Assembly (NCBI GenBank): GCA_947381435.1
Contig: CANCVE010000024.1
Coordinates: 1 to 45,786, forward strand
Direction: 5' to 3'
Length of the DNA: 45,786 nt
Source of the DNA: Chitinophagaceae bacterium
GTDB lineage: Bacteria; Bacteroidota; Bacteroidia; Chitinophagales; Chitinophagaceae
Within the stretch, counting starts at the first letter, position 1. Every line of letters begins with the position of its first letter. The notes below the pieces were generated by a model. That model was not told the origin of the DNA. It did not search any database and saw only the letters and a program-made list of their open reading frames with translations. Positions 18,260-26,828 of the stretch are shown here, one piece after another. Position numbers and translations under genes: made by a program.

Positions 18260-18332
18260 ATGATTGTGGGTTTGTAGAGACAAGGCATGCCTTGTCTCTA
18301 CAGGATTGCCTTGTCTCTACAACCACAATCAT
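18260..18332. repeat. Nested palindromic element (GTAGAGACAAGGC type)
   Basis: The outer arms ATGATTGTGG (18260-18269) and CCACAATCAT (18323-18332) enclose three copies of a TGTAGAGACAAGGCA-type sequence, one direct and two inverted. The first two meet in the palindrome GACAAGGCATGCCTTGTC. The second inverted copy gives an alternative pairing for the first. Elements with a TAGAGAC core are common dispersed repeats in Bacteroidota and cyanobacteria. No reading frame is associated with it. Confidence 0.85.
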
Positions 18333-18584
18333 TACCCAATAATTCTAAATATTACGCTACTTGTTGTGTAAAAATAGTTGCTGTATGGTGTGGAATGTTT
18401 CTATCGTTAAGCACAACATCATTCATTATTTTCTTATTAAACTAAAAAGGTTTGCTAAAAATAAAAGGATATAGTCCCTCCAATACTAGTTTCTCAATCA
18501 TTTTCGTAGTTCAAATTCTCATTCAGGTAAAGAAGCCATGCAAAAACTTTGATACAACTCATAAAAAAAGAGCGGTTAGTCTCC
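18333..18584. other. Gap upstream of fumC with no recognised feature
   Basis: AT-rich sequence between the nested palindrome and the fumC promoter. I find no plausible reading frame, tRNA fold, strong hairpin or repeat in it. Confidence 0.5.
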
Positions 18585-18592
18585 TACTTTTG
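18585..18592 (+). promoter_or_regulatory. Candidate fumC promoter -7 box
   Basis: TACTTTTG matches the Bacteroidota -7 consensus TAnnTTTG and is followed by CGCCC. It is 38 bp before the fumC ATG with an A-rich leader between them. A good TTG at the -33 position is not seen. Confidence 0.5.
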
Positions 18593-18630
18593 CGCCCGAA
18601 ATAAAATAAATTAATAATAAAACGAAAGTT

Positions 18631-20028
18631 ATGGAATTTAGAATTGAAAAAGATACGATGGGTGAGGTAAAAGTACCCATCAACGCTATGTGGGGCGCTC
18701 AGACACAACGTAGTATTGAAAACTTTAAGATTGCCCAAGACATAAACCGTATGCCGAAAGAAATAATAAAGGCATTTGCGTACTTAAAAAAAGCTGCAGC
18801 TTTAACCAATCTTGATGCAGGCATTTTGAGCCAAGAAAAAAGCGACCTTATTGGGCAGGTTTGTGATGAAATATTAGAAGGAAAACTAGACGAATATTTT
18901 CCATTGGTAGTTTGGCAAACAGGTAGTGGCACGCAAAGCAACATGAACGTAAACGAAGTGGTTGCTTACCGTGCACACGTTATTAAAGGTGGTGCATTGA
19001 CAGATAAGGATAAATTTATTCATCCAAATGATGATGTAAATAAATCTCAATCTAGCAACGATACTTTTCCTACTGCGATGCACATTGCTGCTTATAAGAT
19101 TTTAACAGAAGTAACTATTCCTGGCATCGAAAAATTGCGCGATACACTACAAGCTAAGAGCAAAGAATATATGCACGTAGTAAAAATAGGCCGTACACAC
19201 TTTATGGATGCTACGCCGCTTACGGTAGGGCAAGAACTGAGTGGCTATGTAAGCCAATTGAACCACGGATTGAAGGCTATTAAAAATACTTTAGAGCATT
19301 TGAGCGAACTTGCTTTGGGTGGTACTGCCGTAGGAACAGGTATTAATACACCAAAAGGCTATTCGGTAAATGTGGCAAAACACATTGCTAACCTTACTGG
19401 TTTACCTTTTATTACTGCCGAAAATAAGTTTGAAGCATTGGCGGCTCATGACGCAATTGTAGAAGCTCATGGTGCATTGAAAACAGTAGCTGCTAGCTTA
19501 ATGAAGATTGCAAACGACATCAGAATGCTAAGTAGCGGACCAAGAAGTGGTATTGGAGAATTATTTATTCCAGATAATGAACCAGGATCTTCTATCATGC
19601 CAGGTAAAGTAAACCCAACACAATGTGAAGCTTTAACGATGATTGCTGCACAAGTTATGGGTAACGATGTGGCCATAAACATTGGTGGAAGTATGGGACA
19701 TTTTGAATTGAACGTGTTTAAACCAGTGATGATTTACAACTTCTTGCACAGTGCAAGATTGATAGGCGATGGTTGTGTTAGCTTTAATGACAAATGCGCT
19801 GTAGGCATTGCTCCATTGGAAGCAAACATTAAAAAACATGTGGATAATAGCTTGATGTTGGTAACTGCGCTTAACACTAAGATTGGTTATTACAAAGCTG
19901 CCGAAATAGCACAAACCGCGCACAAAAATCATAGCACATTAAAAGAAACTGCTATTAAACTAGGTTACTTAACTGCCGAGGAATTTGATGCATGGGTAGT
20001 TCCTGTTGAAATGGTTGGAGAAATATAA
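18631..20028 (+). CDS. fumC: Class II fumarate hydratase
   Basis: This enzyme interconverts fumarate and malate in the TCA cycle and needs no iron-sulfur cluster. The 465-residue product is normal in length. Motifs seen are the N-terminal [75 protein letters not shown] and the superfamily signature [11 protein letters not shown], whose first Ser lies in the mobile catalytic loop. Its closeness to the nuo operon has no obvious operon meaning, as it is transcribed alone on the plus strand. Confidence 0.97.
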   Translation: MEFRIEKDTMGEVKVPINAMWGAQTQRSIENFKIAQDINRMPKEIIKAFAYLKKAAALTNLDAGILSQEKSDLIGQVCDEILEGKLDEYFPLVVWQTGSGTQSNMNVNEVVAYRAHVIKGGALTDKDKFIHPNDDVNKSQSSNDTFPTAMHIAAYKILTEVTIPGIEKLRDTLQAKSKEYMHVVKIGRTHFMDATPLTVGQELSGYVSQLNHGLKAIKNTLEHLSELALGGTAVGTGINTPKGYSVNVAKHIANLTGLPFITAENKFEALAAHDAIVEAHGALKTVAASLMKIANDIRMLSSGPRSGIGELFIPDNEPGSSIMPGKVNPTQCEALTMIAAQVMGNDVAINIGGSMGHFELNVFKPVMIYNFLHSARLIGDGCVSFNDKCAVGIAPLEANIKKHVDNSLMLVTALNTKIGYYKAAEIAQTAHKNHSTLKETAIKLGYLTAEEFDAWVVPVEMVGEI

Positions 20029-20037
20029 TTAAACTAT

Positions 20038-20110
20038 AAGTCGAAAGTTTAGAGTTGTAAGTCGAGAGTCAAAAAAATCTTTTCGACTTACAACTTTTCA
20101 CTTTCGACTT
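20038..20110. repeat. Nested inverted repeat of GACTTTCGACTT strings after fumC
   Basis: The outer arms AAGTCGAAAGT (20038-20048) and ACTTTCGACTT (20100-20110) enclose inner arms GTTGTAAGTCGA (20054-20065) and TCGACTTACAAC (20083-20094). A hairpin with two stems can form in the fumC 3' region. Related strings occur at 42416-42490. It could slow or end fumC transcription, but it has no proper T-run. Confidence 0.7.
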
Positions 20111-20126
20111 TTCACTTTTGACTACT

Positions 20127-20687
20127 ATGATTAAAGGAATTTTTAAGAATGAAGGTGTTTTGTTTATTATAAAATTCCTTGGTCTATTTGGTCTACTTTA
20201 TTATTTCTGTCTTTTCTACATTAGCATAACCACAAGTAGTAGCAATTCCTTTACTGTGTTTTTGCGAGATTATCTAAATTTCATTGATTGGATTAGGTAT
20301 TCAGTGCTCAGAACTAGCTTATCCTTATGTAAACTAGTGGGAATAAACAGTTATATTGAAAATAGAATATTATTGATAAGCATAAATACACGGAAGGCAA
20401 TACACATGGGTTATGACTGTATAGGCTATGGCGTTATGAGTTTTTGGGCAGCCTTTGTGTTAGCAAATAACCAAAACTGGAAAAAAAAAGCTTATTGGAT
20501 ACTAGGCGGTTGCTTTATTACTTGGATAATTAATTGTGTTCGTGTTACCACATTGATGGTTGCCTTAAACAACAATTGGCCCATAAGCGGATCAATTGAT
20601 CATCATACCCTCTTCAATATTATATCCTATATCTTTTTGTTTGCGCTAATTTATTCCTATATAAAATCTAATCCGGCTGAACAGTAG
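20127..20687 (+). CDS. Exosortase/archaeosortase-family membrane protein
   Basis: From the ATG at 20127 the product has 186 residues; the TTG at 20118 would add three. It is strongly hydrophobic with about five helices. The family's catalytic pattern is visible as Cys in DCIGYGVMSFWAAFVLA, Arg in INCVRVTTLMVAL and His in SIDHHTLFNIISY (C98, R139 and H159/H160 from this start). Exosortases cleave and transfer C-terminal sorting signals at the inner membrane. No PEP-CTERM-like substrate, glycosyltransferase or partner gene is nearby. Its 3' end overlaps that of the AraC gene by 20 bp, tail to tail. Confidence 0.78.
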   Translation: MIKGIFKNEGVLFIIKFLGLFGLLYYFCLFYISITTSSSNSFTVFLRDYLNFIDWIRYSVLRTSLSLCKLVGINSYIENRILLISINTRKAIHMGYDCIGYGVMSFWAAFVLANNQNWKKKAYWILGGCFITWIINCVRVTTLMVALNNNWPISGSIDHHTLFNIISYIFLFALIYSYIKSNPAEQ

Positions 20688-21546
20688 TATCTGCTCCCAT
20701 TCTTTCATGGAATTGTTTTCTATACTTTGAAGGCGTTAGTTTCTTTACTTTAAGAAATTGCTTATTGAAGTTTGCCAACGTATTAAAACCACTTTCGTAA
20801 CAAATAGTTTCTATATTTTTATTAGAATCAACCAATTGTTTGCAAGCATACCCTACACGAATTTCATTTAGAAAATCAATGTACGTTTTCTTGGTACTCT
20901 TCTTAAAATAGCTACAAAAAGCTGGAATACTCATTTGTACACTTTTTGAAACTTGACCAATCTTGATGGTTTCCTGAAAATTAGCTAATGTAAACTGGAA
21001 GATTATATCTAGTCTATTCTTGTTTTTAGGGTTAAATTCTTTTACTTCCTGTGTAGACAATGCTTTAAATTCTTGCCTCTTAGCCATAACCTGTAGTGCC
21101 TGACAAAGCAGCACAATTCTTTCGAAGCCTTTAGCCTCAACAAGTTTTCTTATTATTTTACCTAGCTCAATCTTGGTAGTTCCTTCTAAATATAACCCTT
21201 GAACCGACTTTTCAAACAGCTTATTTATCTGTTTCAATTCTGGAAGTGCCAAGAAAGCATCGCCCCAAAAATCTTCTTTAAAATGAATAACGATAGCACT
21301 AGTTATTAAATCTGGCGTTGTTTTTTGAAAAGTATGCGGTAGATTACTGCCTAAAAAGAAAATATCCTCTTCCACAAACTCTCCCACATAATTACCAATA
21401 TAACTATGGCCTGCACCCTTTATGAACAAGATTAATTCATACTCAATATGCTGATGCCAAGGCACTTCAAATTTTGGCGTTGTATGAATATTGGCAACAA
21501 AAGAATTATCATCAGCTAAAGGTAATTTTTCTACTAAAGGTTTCAT
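20668..21546 (-). CDS. AraC-family transcriptional regulator with cupin sensor domain
   Basis: The 292-residue product has an N-terminal cupin-like domain (PWHQHIEYELILFIKGAGHSYIG, then FFLGSNLPHTF). It ends in a two-helix-turn-helix AraC domain of about 100 residues (IGQVSKSVQMSIPAFCSYFKKSTKKTYIDFLNEIRV and IETICYESGFNTLANFNKQFLKVKKLTPSKYRKQF). It probably senses a small ligand such as a sugar. No transport or catabolic gene is adjacent, so its target is unknown. It is convergent with the exosortase-like gene. Confidence 0.9.
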   Translation of the reverse strand: MKPLVEKLPLADDNSFVANIHTTPKFEVPWHQHIEYELILFIKGAGHSYIGNYVGEFVEEDIFFLGSNLPHTFQKTTPDLITSAIVIHFKEDFWGDAFLALPELKQINKLFEKSVQGLYLEGTTKIELGKIIRKLVEAKGFERIVLLCQALQVMAKRQEFKALSTQEVKEFNPKNKNRLDIIFQFTLANFQETIKIGQVSKSVQMSIPAFCSYFKKSTKKTYIDFLNEIRVGYACKQLVDSNKNIETICYESGFNTLANFNKQFLKVKKLTPSKYRKQFHERMGADTTVQPD

Positions 21547-21635
21547 TTTTTACTTTATTAATCATTTTAATCTGATAAAAATACACAAAAGATAGTATAG
21601 TTGTAGTTTGGAGATTTATATCTGATTATTTTAAC

Positions 21636-21668
21636 AAAAAAAGGCTGACCAAATTGGCCAGCCTTTTC
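21636..21668 (-). terminator. Intrinsic terminator after htpG
   Basis: AAGGCTGACC (21641-21650) pairs with GGCCAGCCTT (21656-21665) with one mismatch. A run of A on the left becomes a T-run on the minus strand. It follows the htpG stop by about 25 bp. The T-rich right side may also serve the plus strand. Confidence 0.85.
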
Positions 21669-21687
21669 ATAATTCAGAACGTTTAAC

Positions 21688-23568
21688 TTAATTATAATTC
21701 AACAATTCAACACTTCTGCTGATGAAATTGGTTAAATCGCTTCCTTTCAATAAACCTTGAGAAAGCAAAGCAAGATCTGCCAAGTTTCTTACTTGCTTAC
21801 CTTGTTTATCAATATCACTTTCCTTAAGGAGAGTTTGATAAATAGGGTGATTACCATTTACTGTCAGAGTAACTTCATCTGGCATTTGCGCATAGAAGGC
21901 TCCCATTCCACCACTAACAGCCCCCATATCCTTCATCCTTCTCATAAATTCCGGACGGGTTGCAACCACAGGGGCATTGTTATTAATCAATCCTTTCACT
22001 TCTACAGTAAGGTGCAAATTATTTGCAGGGATTTCGAATAACTTCTTTAAAGTTTCTTCTTCGTCCTTATTTAAAATGCTGGTATTGTTTTCTTGCTTGT
22101 CTATAAGGTTGTCTACTATATCTGCATCCACCCTTACAAAACTTACATTCTCCCACTTCATTTCCATGTGGTTAATAAAAGCTGCATCTACCATTGTTTC
22201 AGACTTGATAACAATATATCCTTTATTCAAGGCAGCTTGTATGTAAACATCCTGATGGATTGGGTCTGTTGTATAAAGAATAACATACTTGCCTTCCTTG
22301 TTTTTTTGTAGCGCTTCGGTAGCAGTCTTATACTCTTCTACCGTATAGAAAACTTTAGATGTTGTAACTAGACCATCAGCATCAGTAACAGTTTTAGGAG
22401 AAGTAGCATCTTCTAATACTAAGAATTTGTTTGCCTTTTCAAGGAACTTATCATCTGTCATCATGCCATATTTAACAAACAAACCAAGGCTTTCCCATTT
22501 ATCTTGGAAAGATTCACGATCGTTTCTAAATATTTCATCTAGCTTGTCAGCTACTTTCTTAGTGATGTGGCTATTTATCTTCCTAACGTTTGGATCGCCT
22601 TGCAAATAACTACGGCTAACGTTTAAAGGAATATCCGGACTATCAATAACGCCATGCAACAACATCAAGAATTCTGGAACTATGTCTTTTACTTCATCCG
22701 TTACAAATACTTGGTTGCTGTACAATTGAATCTTATCCTTTTGTATTTCGTAGCTCTGTTTAATTTTAGGGAAATACAATATACCGGTAAGGTTAAATGG
22801 ATAATCTACATTCAAATGAATCCAAAACAATGGTGTTTCGCCCATTGGATACAATTCTTTGTAAAAATTCCTGTAATCATCATCAGACAATTCACTTGGT
22901 TTCTTAGTCCAAATAGGATTAGGATTATTAATTTGTTTTACATCCTCTTCTTTTGCTCCAGCTTCACTGAAGAAGATTGGTACTGGTAAGAATTTACAGA
23001 ACTTTTCAAGGATTCCTTTCAAGCGATAAGCATCTAAAAACTCACTGCTTTCCTCGTTTACATACATGATAATCTTGGTACCACGTTCTTTTTTCTCTAC
23101 TTCGTATAATTCAAATTCCGGACTACCATCACAACTCCAAAAAACACTAGGAGCTTCTTCTTTGTACGATTGAGAAAGTACTTCAACCTTTTCGCTCACC
23201 ATAAAAGAGCTATAAAAGCCTAGACCAAAGTGACCGATAATATTAGCATCCTTATATTTCGTCAAAAACTCTTCTGCGCCACTAAAGGCTACTTGGTTTA
23301 GGTATTTATCAACCTCTTCTTTGCTCATACCAACACCCTTATCCTGAACGGTAATGGTTTTTTCTTTGGTATCCAATATCACATCTATCCTCAACTCGCC
23401 TAAGTCACCTTTTGCTTCGCCGATACTAGATAATGTCTTTACCTTCTGCGAGGCATCAACAGCATTACTCACCAATTCTCTCAAAAAAATCTCGTGGTCG
23501 CTGTACAAAAACTTCTTGATGATCGGAAATATGTTCTCCGTGTTTACCCTTATTTGTCCTTTTTGCAT
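21688..23568 (-). CDS. htpG: Hsp90-family molecular chaperone
   Basis: This is a cytoplasmic ATP-dependent chaperone of 626 residues, a normal bacterial Hsp90 length. The N-terminal GHKL ATPase motifs are visible: ELVSNAVDAS, DKGVGMSKEE and IGHFGLGFYSSFMV. The middle domain carries PLFWIHLNVDYPFNLTGILYFPK and the conserved SRSYLQGDP block; the C-terminal dimerisation domain is present. It is monocistronic between two terminators. Confidence 0.97.
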   Translation of the reverse strand: MQKGQIRVNTENIFPIIKKFLYSDHEIFLRELVSNAVDASQKVKTLSSIGEAKGDLGELRIDVILDTKEKTITVQDKGVGMSKEEVDKYLNQVAFSGAEEFLTKYKDANIIGHFGLGFYSSFMVSEKVEVLSQSYKEEAPSVFWSCDGSPEFELYEVEKKERGTKIIMYVNEESSEFLDAYRLKGILEKFCKFLPVPIFFSEAGAKEEDVKQINNPNPIWTKKPSELSDDDYRNFYKELYPMGETPLFWIHLNVDYPFNLTGILYFPKIKQSYEIQKDKIQLYSNQVFVTDEVKDIVPEFLMLLHGVIDSPDIPLNVSRSYLQGDPNVRKINSHITKKVADKLDEIFRNDRESFQDKWESLGLFVKYGMMTDDKFLEKANKFLVLEDATSPKTVTDADGLVTTSKVFYTVEEYKTATEALQKNKEGKYVILYTTDPIHQDVYIQAALNKGYIVIKSETMVDAAFINHMEMKWENVSFVRVDADIVDNLIDKQENNTSILNKDEEETLKKLFEIPANNLHLTVEVKGLINNNAPVVATRPEFMRRMKDMGAVSGGMGAFYAQMPDEVTLTVNGNHPIYQTLLKESDIDKQGKQVRNLADLALLSQGLLKGSDLTNFISRSVELLNYN

Positions 23569-23600
23569 AATGTAAAAATTTGTTTTTTAATTCTTTTATA

Positions 23601-23629
23601 AAAAGTTAAGCGACAGCAATCAAACACAA
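23601..23629 (-). promoter_or_regulatory. Candidate htpG promoter
   Basis: On the minus strand TTG (23627-23629) and TAACTTTT (23601-23608) are separated by 18 bp, close to the Bacteroidota -33/-7 layout with one mismatch in the -7 box. A short palindrome TGCCAT-C-ATGGCA at 23649-23661 lies about 20 bp further upstream and may be an operator. Confidence 0.35.
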
Positions 23630-23745
23630 TACCATCACTACATTTTCTGCCATGATGGCAAGTAGAGGGGTTGGAATCTGTCAAAAGAAAAGGTTTTTTG
23701 CCGTGGAATTATAAGGTTATATGACAAGGTATGCTAGAAAACAAA

Positions 23746-23777
23746 AAATCCCGGCTATCTAAATAACCGAGATTCTT
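23746..23777 (-). terminator. Intrinsic terminator after dnaN
   Basis: AATCCCGGCTAT and ATAACCGAGATT pair with G-U wobbles around a CTAA loop. The A-run on the left becomes a T-run on the minus strand. It lies about 55 bp after the dnaN stop. Confidence 0.7.
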
Positions 23778-23796
23778 AAAAGTATCATAACTTAAA

Positions 23797-23816
23797 ACGT
23801 AATACTTATTACGTAA
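23797..23816. repeat. Near-perfect palindrome ACGTAATA-CT-TATTACGT
   Basis: The 8-bp arms around a 2-bp centre form a palindrome 13 bp after the dnaN stop. Its core CGTAATACTTATTAC is repeated at 13003-13020 in the nuo operon. It is part of the short-string repeat family. Confidence 0.6.
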
Positions 23817-23828
23817 AACTTTCTACGC

Positions 23829-24944
23829 TTAATTATTCAACATCAAAGGCATTACCAACATCAATAAGTCTTCGCCTTCTGCTTGTTCGGATGGTTTTAT
23901 CAAACCGGCTTTGGTAGAAGTAGATAATTCCATTCTGACTTCGGTAGTATCTGCCGCATTCAGCATTTCTATCAAAAACTTAGCGTTAAAAGCAATCTGC
24001 AAATCCTCGCCATCATATTGGCAATTCATGCGCTCGTTACCTTCAAAGTTAAAATCTATATCCTGTGCCGCCATTTGCAATTCGCTTCCAGTAATATTTA
24101 GAGCCACCTGATTGGTGCTCTTATTACTAAAGATGCTTACACGGCGTAAGGCACTTTGGAAGTCTGCCTTATTAACTACCAATTTATAAGGATTATCGCT
24201 AGGTATAACCACTTTATAATCTGGGAAACGAGCATCTATCAATCGGCAAATCATTTGGATGTCGCCATGACTAACAAAAAGGTGATTGCTGTTGTAGCTG
24301 ATAATTATTTCATCATCATTATCTGGCAAGGCATTGCGCAACAGGTTCAAAGGCTTCTTTGGAACGATGAAACTATCTGCTTTTGTTGCCTTGGTATCCG
24401 TTCTTTTATAACGAACCAAACGGTGTGCATCGGTAGCAACAAACTGTACAAACTCAGGATTCAATTCAAAGAAAACACCCGTCATGGCAGGTCTCAAATC
24501 ATCGCTACTTACCGCAAACAATGTTTTATTGATACCCGTTATCAACGCACTGCTCACCATCGGGAAACCAGTGGTATCATCGCTTGATGGTTCCTTAGGG
24601 AAGTTATCCGGGTTTTCGCCAGGCACCTTATACTTACCATTATCGCTGGTAATTTCTACCGAAAAGTTAGCATCAATGCTAAAAGTAAGCGGTTGGTCAG
24701 CAATATTTTTCAGTGTATCAATCAATATCTTGGCAGGAATACAAACCTTTCCATCGGCCTTACTTTCTACATCCATCTGCACACGCATCACCGTTTCTAG
24801 GTCGGTGGCAACAATGTTCAGCTTCTTATTTTCTATTTCAAACAAGAAATCTTCTAAAATAGGCAGTACCGTATTGGCATTAATAACACCATTAATCTGT
24901 TGGAGGTGCTTTAACAACGAGGAGGAGGAAACTATAAACTTCAT
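23829..24944 (-). CDS. dnaN: DNA polymerase III subunit beta (sliding clamp)
   Basis: From the ATG at 24942-24944 (MKFIVSSSSLLKHLQQ) the product has 371 residues, normal for the beta clamp. An upstream Met at 24986 would add 14 residues that do not look conserved. The three clamp domains are recognisable, with ISDNGKYKVPGENPDNFP in domain 1, FAVSSDDLRPAMTGVFFEL in domain 2 and the end LMLVMPLMLNN near the usual C-terminus. It is not next to dnaA or recF here, so it is outside the classic origin cluster. Confidence 0.95.
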   Translation of the reverse strand: MKFIVSSSSLLKHLQQINGVINANTVLPILEDFLFEIENKKLNIVATDLETVMRVQMDVESKADGKVCIPAKILIDTLKNIADQPLTFSIDANFSVEITSDNGKYKVPGENPDNFPKEPSSDDTTGFPMVSSALITGINKTLFAVSSDDLRPAMTGVFFELNPEFVQFVATDAHRLVRYKRTDTKATKADSFIVPKKPLNLLRNALPDNDDEIIISYNSNHLFVSHGDIQMICRLIDARFPDYKVVIPSDNPYKLVVNKADFQSALRRVSIFSNKSTNQVALNITGSELQMAAQDIDFNFEGNERMNCQYDGEDLQIAFNAKFLIEMLNAADTTEVRMELSTSTKAGLIKPSEQAEGEDLLMLVMPLMLNN

Positions 24945-24964
24945 ATCTACAATATTATAAGCGA

Positions 24965-24972
24965 CAAACCTA
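24965..24972 (-). promoter_or_regulatory. Candidate dnaN promoter -7 box
   Basis: On the minus strand TAGGTTTG matches TAnnTTTG and is 20 bp before the chosen dnaN ATG. No TTG is found at the expected -33 position. Its place supports the shorter start, because a start at 24986 would lie upstream of the promoter. Confidence 0.4.
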
Positions 24973-25060
24973 CTGTAAATATTCAATATTAGCGGAACAT
25001 AGTTGTTTTAGATACACTTTTGAAGGCTCAATGTTGTTATAATGTGGATATAACAAGGAC

Positions 25061-25193
25061 TTAACCACAAAGGACACAAAGATTTTGCACAAGGAACACT
25101 AAGTAAAGAATATGAAAAATGTAATCTTGTGTTTCTTTGTTGTCTTTTCCCTTGTGTACTTTGTGTTTTTTCCTTTGTGGCCTTTGTGGTAAA
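25061..25193. repeat. Palindromic ACCACAAAGG-family repeat, copy B
   Basis: TTAACCACAAAGGACACAAAG at the left end is the inverse of the right end, where CTTTGTGT and CCTTTGTGGCCTTTGTGGT lie. Inside, CAAGGAACACTAAG faces CTTGTGTTTCTTTG. The element occupies the gap between dnaN and recX and ends 11 bp before the recX ATG. It may therefore form the recX leader. Confidence 0.88.
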
Positions 25194-25204
25194 TTATTCT
25201 TACT

Positions 25205-25687
25205 ATGTATTCTAAAAAGAGTTTAACGCCCGATCAGGCATTTCAGAAAATAAAACAATATTGTGCCTATCAGGAGCGGTGCCATAGGGAGGTGACGGAG
25301 AAATTGTATGGCTATGGACTATACAAAAAAGATGTGGAGATAATATTGACCAACCTGATAGAAGAGAACTTTTTGAACGAAGAGCGATTTTCCATTGCTT
25401 TTGCAGGAGGAAAATTCAGGATGAAACAATGGGGAAGGGTGAAGATAAAGTACGATTTGAAACAAAAGGGCGTGAGTAATTTTTGCATAACGCTTGCCCT
25501 TAAAGAAATAGACGAAGAAACTTATTTGAAAACCCTACAATCCGTTGCCACCAAGAAATGGGAAAGCCTAAAAGGAGAGCAATACCTGAACAGGCGGGCA
25601 AAAACCACCGCATACCTGTTGCAGAAAGGGTTTGAGCAGCATCTAATTGCTGCTGCTATTGAGGAAATAAGGGGAGGAAAGGATTAG
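25205..25687 (+). CDS. recX: RecX-family regulator of RecA
   Basis: The 160-residue, charged and helical product has three-helix repeats typical of RecX (YCAYQERCHREVTEKLYGYGL; IEENFLNEERFSIAFAGGKFRMKQWGRVKIKYDLKQKGVS; RRAKTTAYLLQKGFEQHLIAAAIEEI). RecX proteins cap RecA filaments and limit recombination. recA is not adjacent. Its leader is formed by repeat copy B, and tandem array 2 begins 24 bp after the stop. Confidence 0.9.
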   Translation: MYSKKSLTPDQAFQKIKQYCAYQERCHREVTEKLYGYGLYKKDVEIILTNLIEENFLNEERFSIAFAGGKFRMKQWGRVKIKYDLKQKGVSNFCITLALKEIDEETYLKTLQSVATKKWESLKGEQYLNRRAKTTAYLLQKGFEQHLIAAAIEEIRGGKD

Positions 25688-25711
25688 TTCCGAACTGTTT
25701 TCTTCTAAAAG

Positions 25712-25890
25712 ATTGCCGTTTCTGAGCCATAAACAGCAATCGAGAGGTGGGTAGGTTGCCGTTTATGAGATAGAAACGGCAATGAAGAGGTGGGTAGGTT
25801 GCCGTTTCTGGGCCATAAACGGCAATGGAGAGGTGGGTAGGTTGCCGTTTATGAGGCAAAAACGGCAACCTTTTGAATAAAAGCGGCAAT
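25712..25890. repeat. Tandem array 2: three full units of 43 bp plus a decayed fourth
   Basis: Units begin at 25712, 25755, 25798 and 25841. Each starts with GTTGCCGTTT, then 9 bp, then AAACGGCAAT, giving a 10-bp stem with a 9-nt loop, then a constant spacer GAGAGGTGGGTAG. The first stem pair is A-T in unit 1, G-U in units 2 and 3, and G-C in unit 4. The last unit loses the spacer and ends with AAAAGCGGCAAT. It lies between recX and the outer-membrane protein gene, which have the same direction. Confidence 0.9.
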
Positions 25891-25997
25891 AAATAGGCAG
25901 GAAGTTTCCTTATTATCTGATTAAAAGAAAATTACTTTTGGAAGAGGAGGAAAGAAAAGTGGTTTATTTCTTTTATTATTGCCTACAAAACTTATTT

Positions 25998-26651
25998 ATG
26001 AAACAAAAACTTATTATCCTTTTCCTTTTGGGAACAATTTTCACTAATATTTCTGCTCAAAATTCTTTAGATAGAATAACTTTTGGCATAAAAGGTGGGT
26101 TCAATATTTCTACTATTAAAGAAACTCAATTTGGTTACATTAGTAACGAGTACAATCCAATAATATCCAAGGTTGGTGGCTTTTATGTTTCAATACCTAT
26201 TTATAAGCGGCTGTCCATTCAGTCTGAATTGTTGTATTCTGAAATGGGGACTAAGTCCAAGTATTCTACTTCTTCGTACAATCCACCATATTATACAGGT
26301 GCATTATTCGGATTTGCTTATGGAGATAAACTTAATTTAGCTTATCTAAGTATCCCTGTTATGGTAAAATACACTATTCCGAAAACTGCACTTTCATTAA
26401 TGGCAGGGCCACAAATTGGATATTTGCTTTCTGCAAAACTAAATTACTATGGACCAAAAGATTATAAAAGTAGTATGAGCGGAACCGAAGTAGCAGGTGT
26501 GATTGGTGCTGAATATGATTTCCCTTTTAGATTCAACATCTCGGCTCGTTATCAAACTGGATTTACAAATATTGCAAACGACAATGTCTATGATGTTAAA
26601 AATGAGTTGCTCTCATTTACAATTGGATACGTTTTTAAGAAAGGTAAATAA
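25998..26651 (+). CDS. Outer-membrane beta-barrel protein (porin-family, PorT-like fold)
   Basis: From the ATG at 25998 the product has 217 residues. A frame from 25938 adds 20 residues before the signal peptide and is unlikely. The signal peptide is MKQKLIILFLLGTIFTNISAQ. The body shows alternating hydrophobic strands of a small barrel (FGIKGGFNIST, RLSIQSELLYSEMG, YLSIPVMVKYTI, LMAGPQIGYLL, FRFNISARYQTGFTNI) and ends in a strand GYVFKKGK. This is the usual pattern of outer-membrane beta-barrel domain proteins in Bacteroidota. The cargo or function is not known. Confidence 0.87.
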   Translation: MKQKLIILFLLGTIFTNISAQNSLDRITFGIKGGFNISTIKETQFGYISNEYNPIISKVGGFYVSIPIYKRLSIQSELLYSEMGTKSKYSTSSYNPPYYTGALFGFAYGDKLNLAYLSIPVMVKYTIPKTALSLMAGPQIGYLLSAKLNYYGPKDYKSSMSGTEVAGVIGAEYDFPFRFNISARYQTGFTNIANDNVYDVKNELLSFTIGYVFKKGK

Positions 26652-26737
26652 TAGTATTGAAACATCCTTTAAGTTCAAAATTTTCAACTCTTGACTTTCA
26701 ACTTATCACTAACCACTAAAAACTAACAACTAAAAGC

Positions 26738-26780
26738 ATGTCACTCCCCATCACACTTATACAAACAGATTTGGTTTGGG
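26738..26780 (+). repeat. Duplicated 5' end of the nitrilase gene (43 bp, one mismatch)
   Basis: From its ATG the sequence matches the first 43 bp of the nitrilase gene (27082-27124) at 42 of 43 positions, then diverges. The frame goes on for a short way and stops at 26812, giving a 24-codon remnant MSLPITLIQTDLVWG... . The DUF433 gene lies between the two copies. The layout looks like an insertion of the DUF433 segment into or next to the nitrilase start, with duplication of the target. Confidence 0.88.
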
Positions 26781-26828
26781 GAGTTAATAATAAATCAAAT
26801 AACTTCGGTTGAAATAAAATTGACATTT

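Noticed and set aside
18500-18540. Possible tRNA T-arm (GTTCAAATTC)
   Set aside because: No acceptor stem, D-arm or anticodon arm can be fitted around it.
25656-25889. Minus-strand frame across array 2
   Set aside because: It is explained by the repeated units and overlaps recX; nothing in it resembles a protein.
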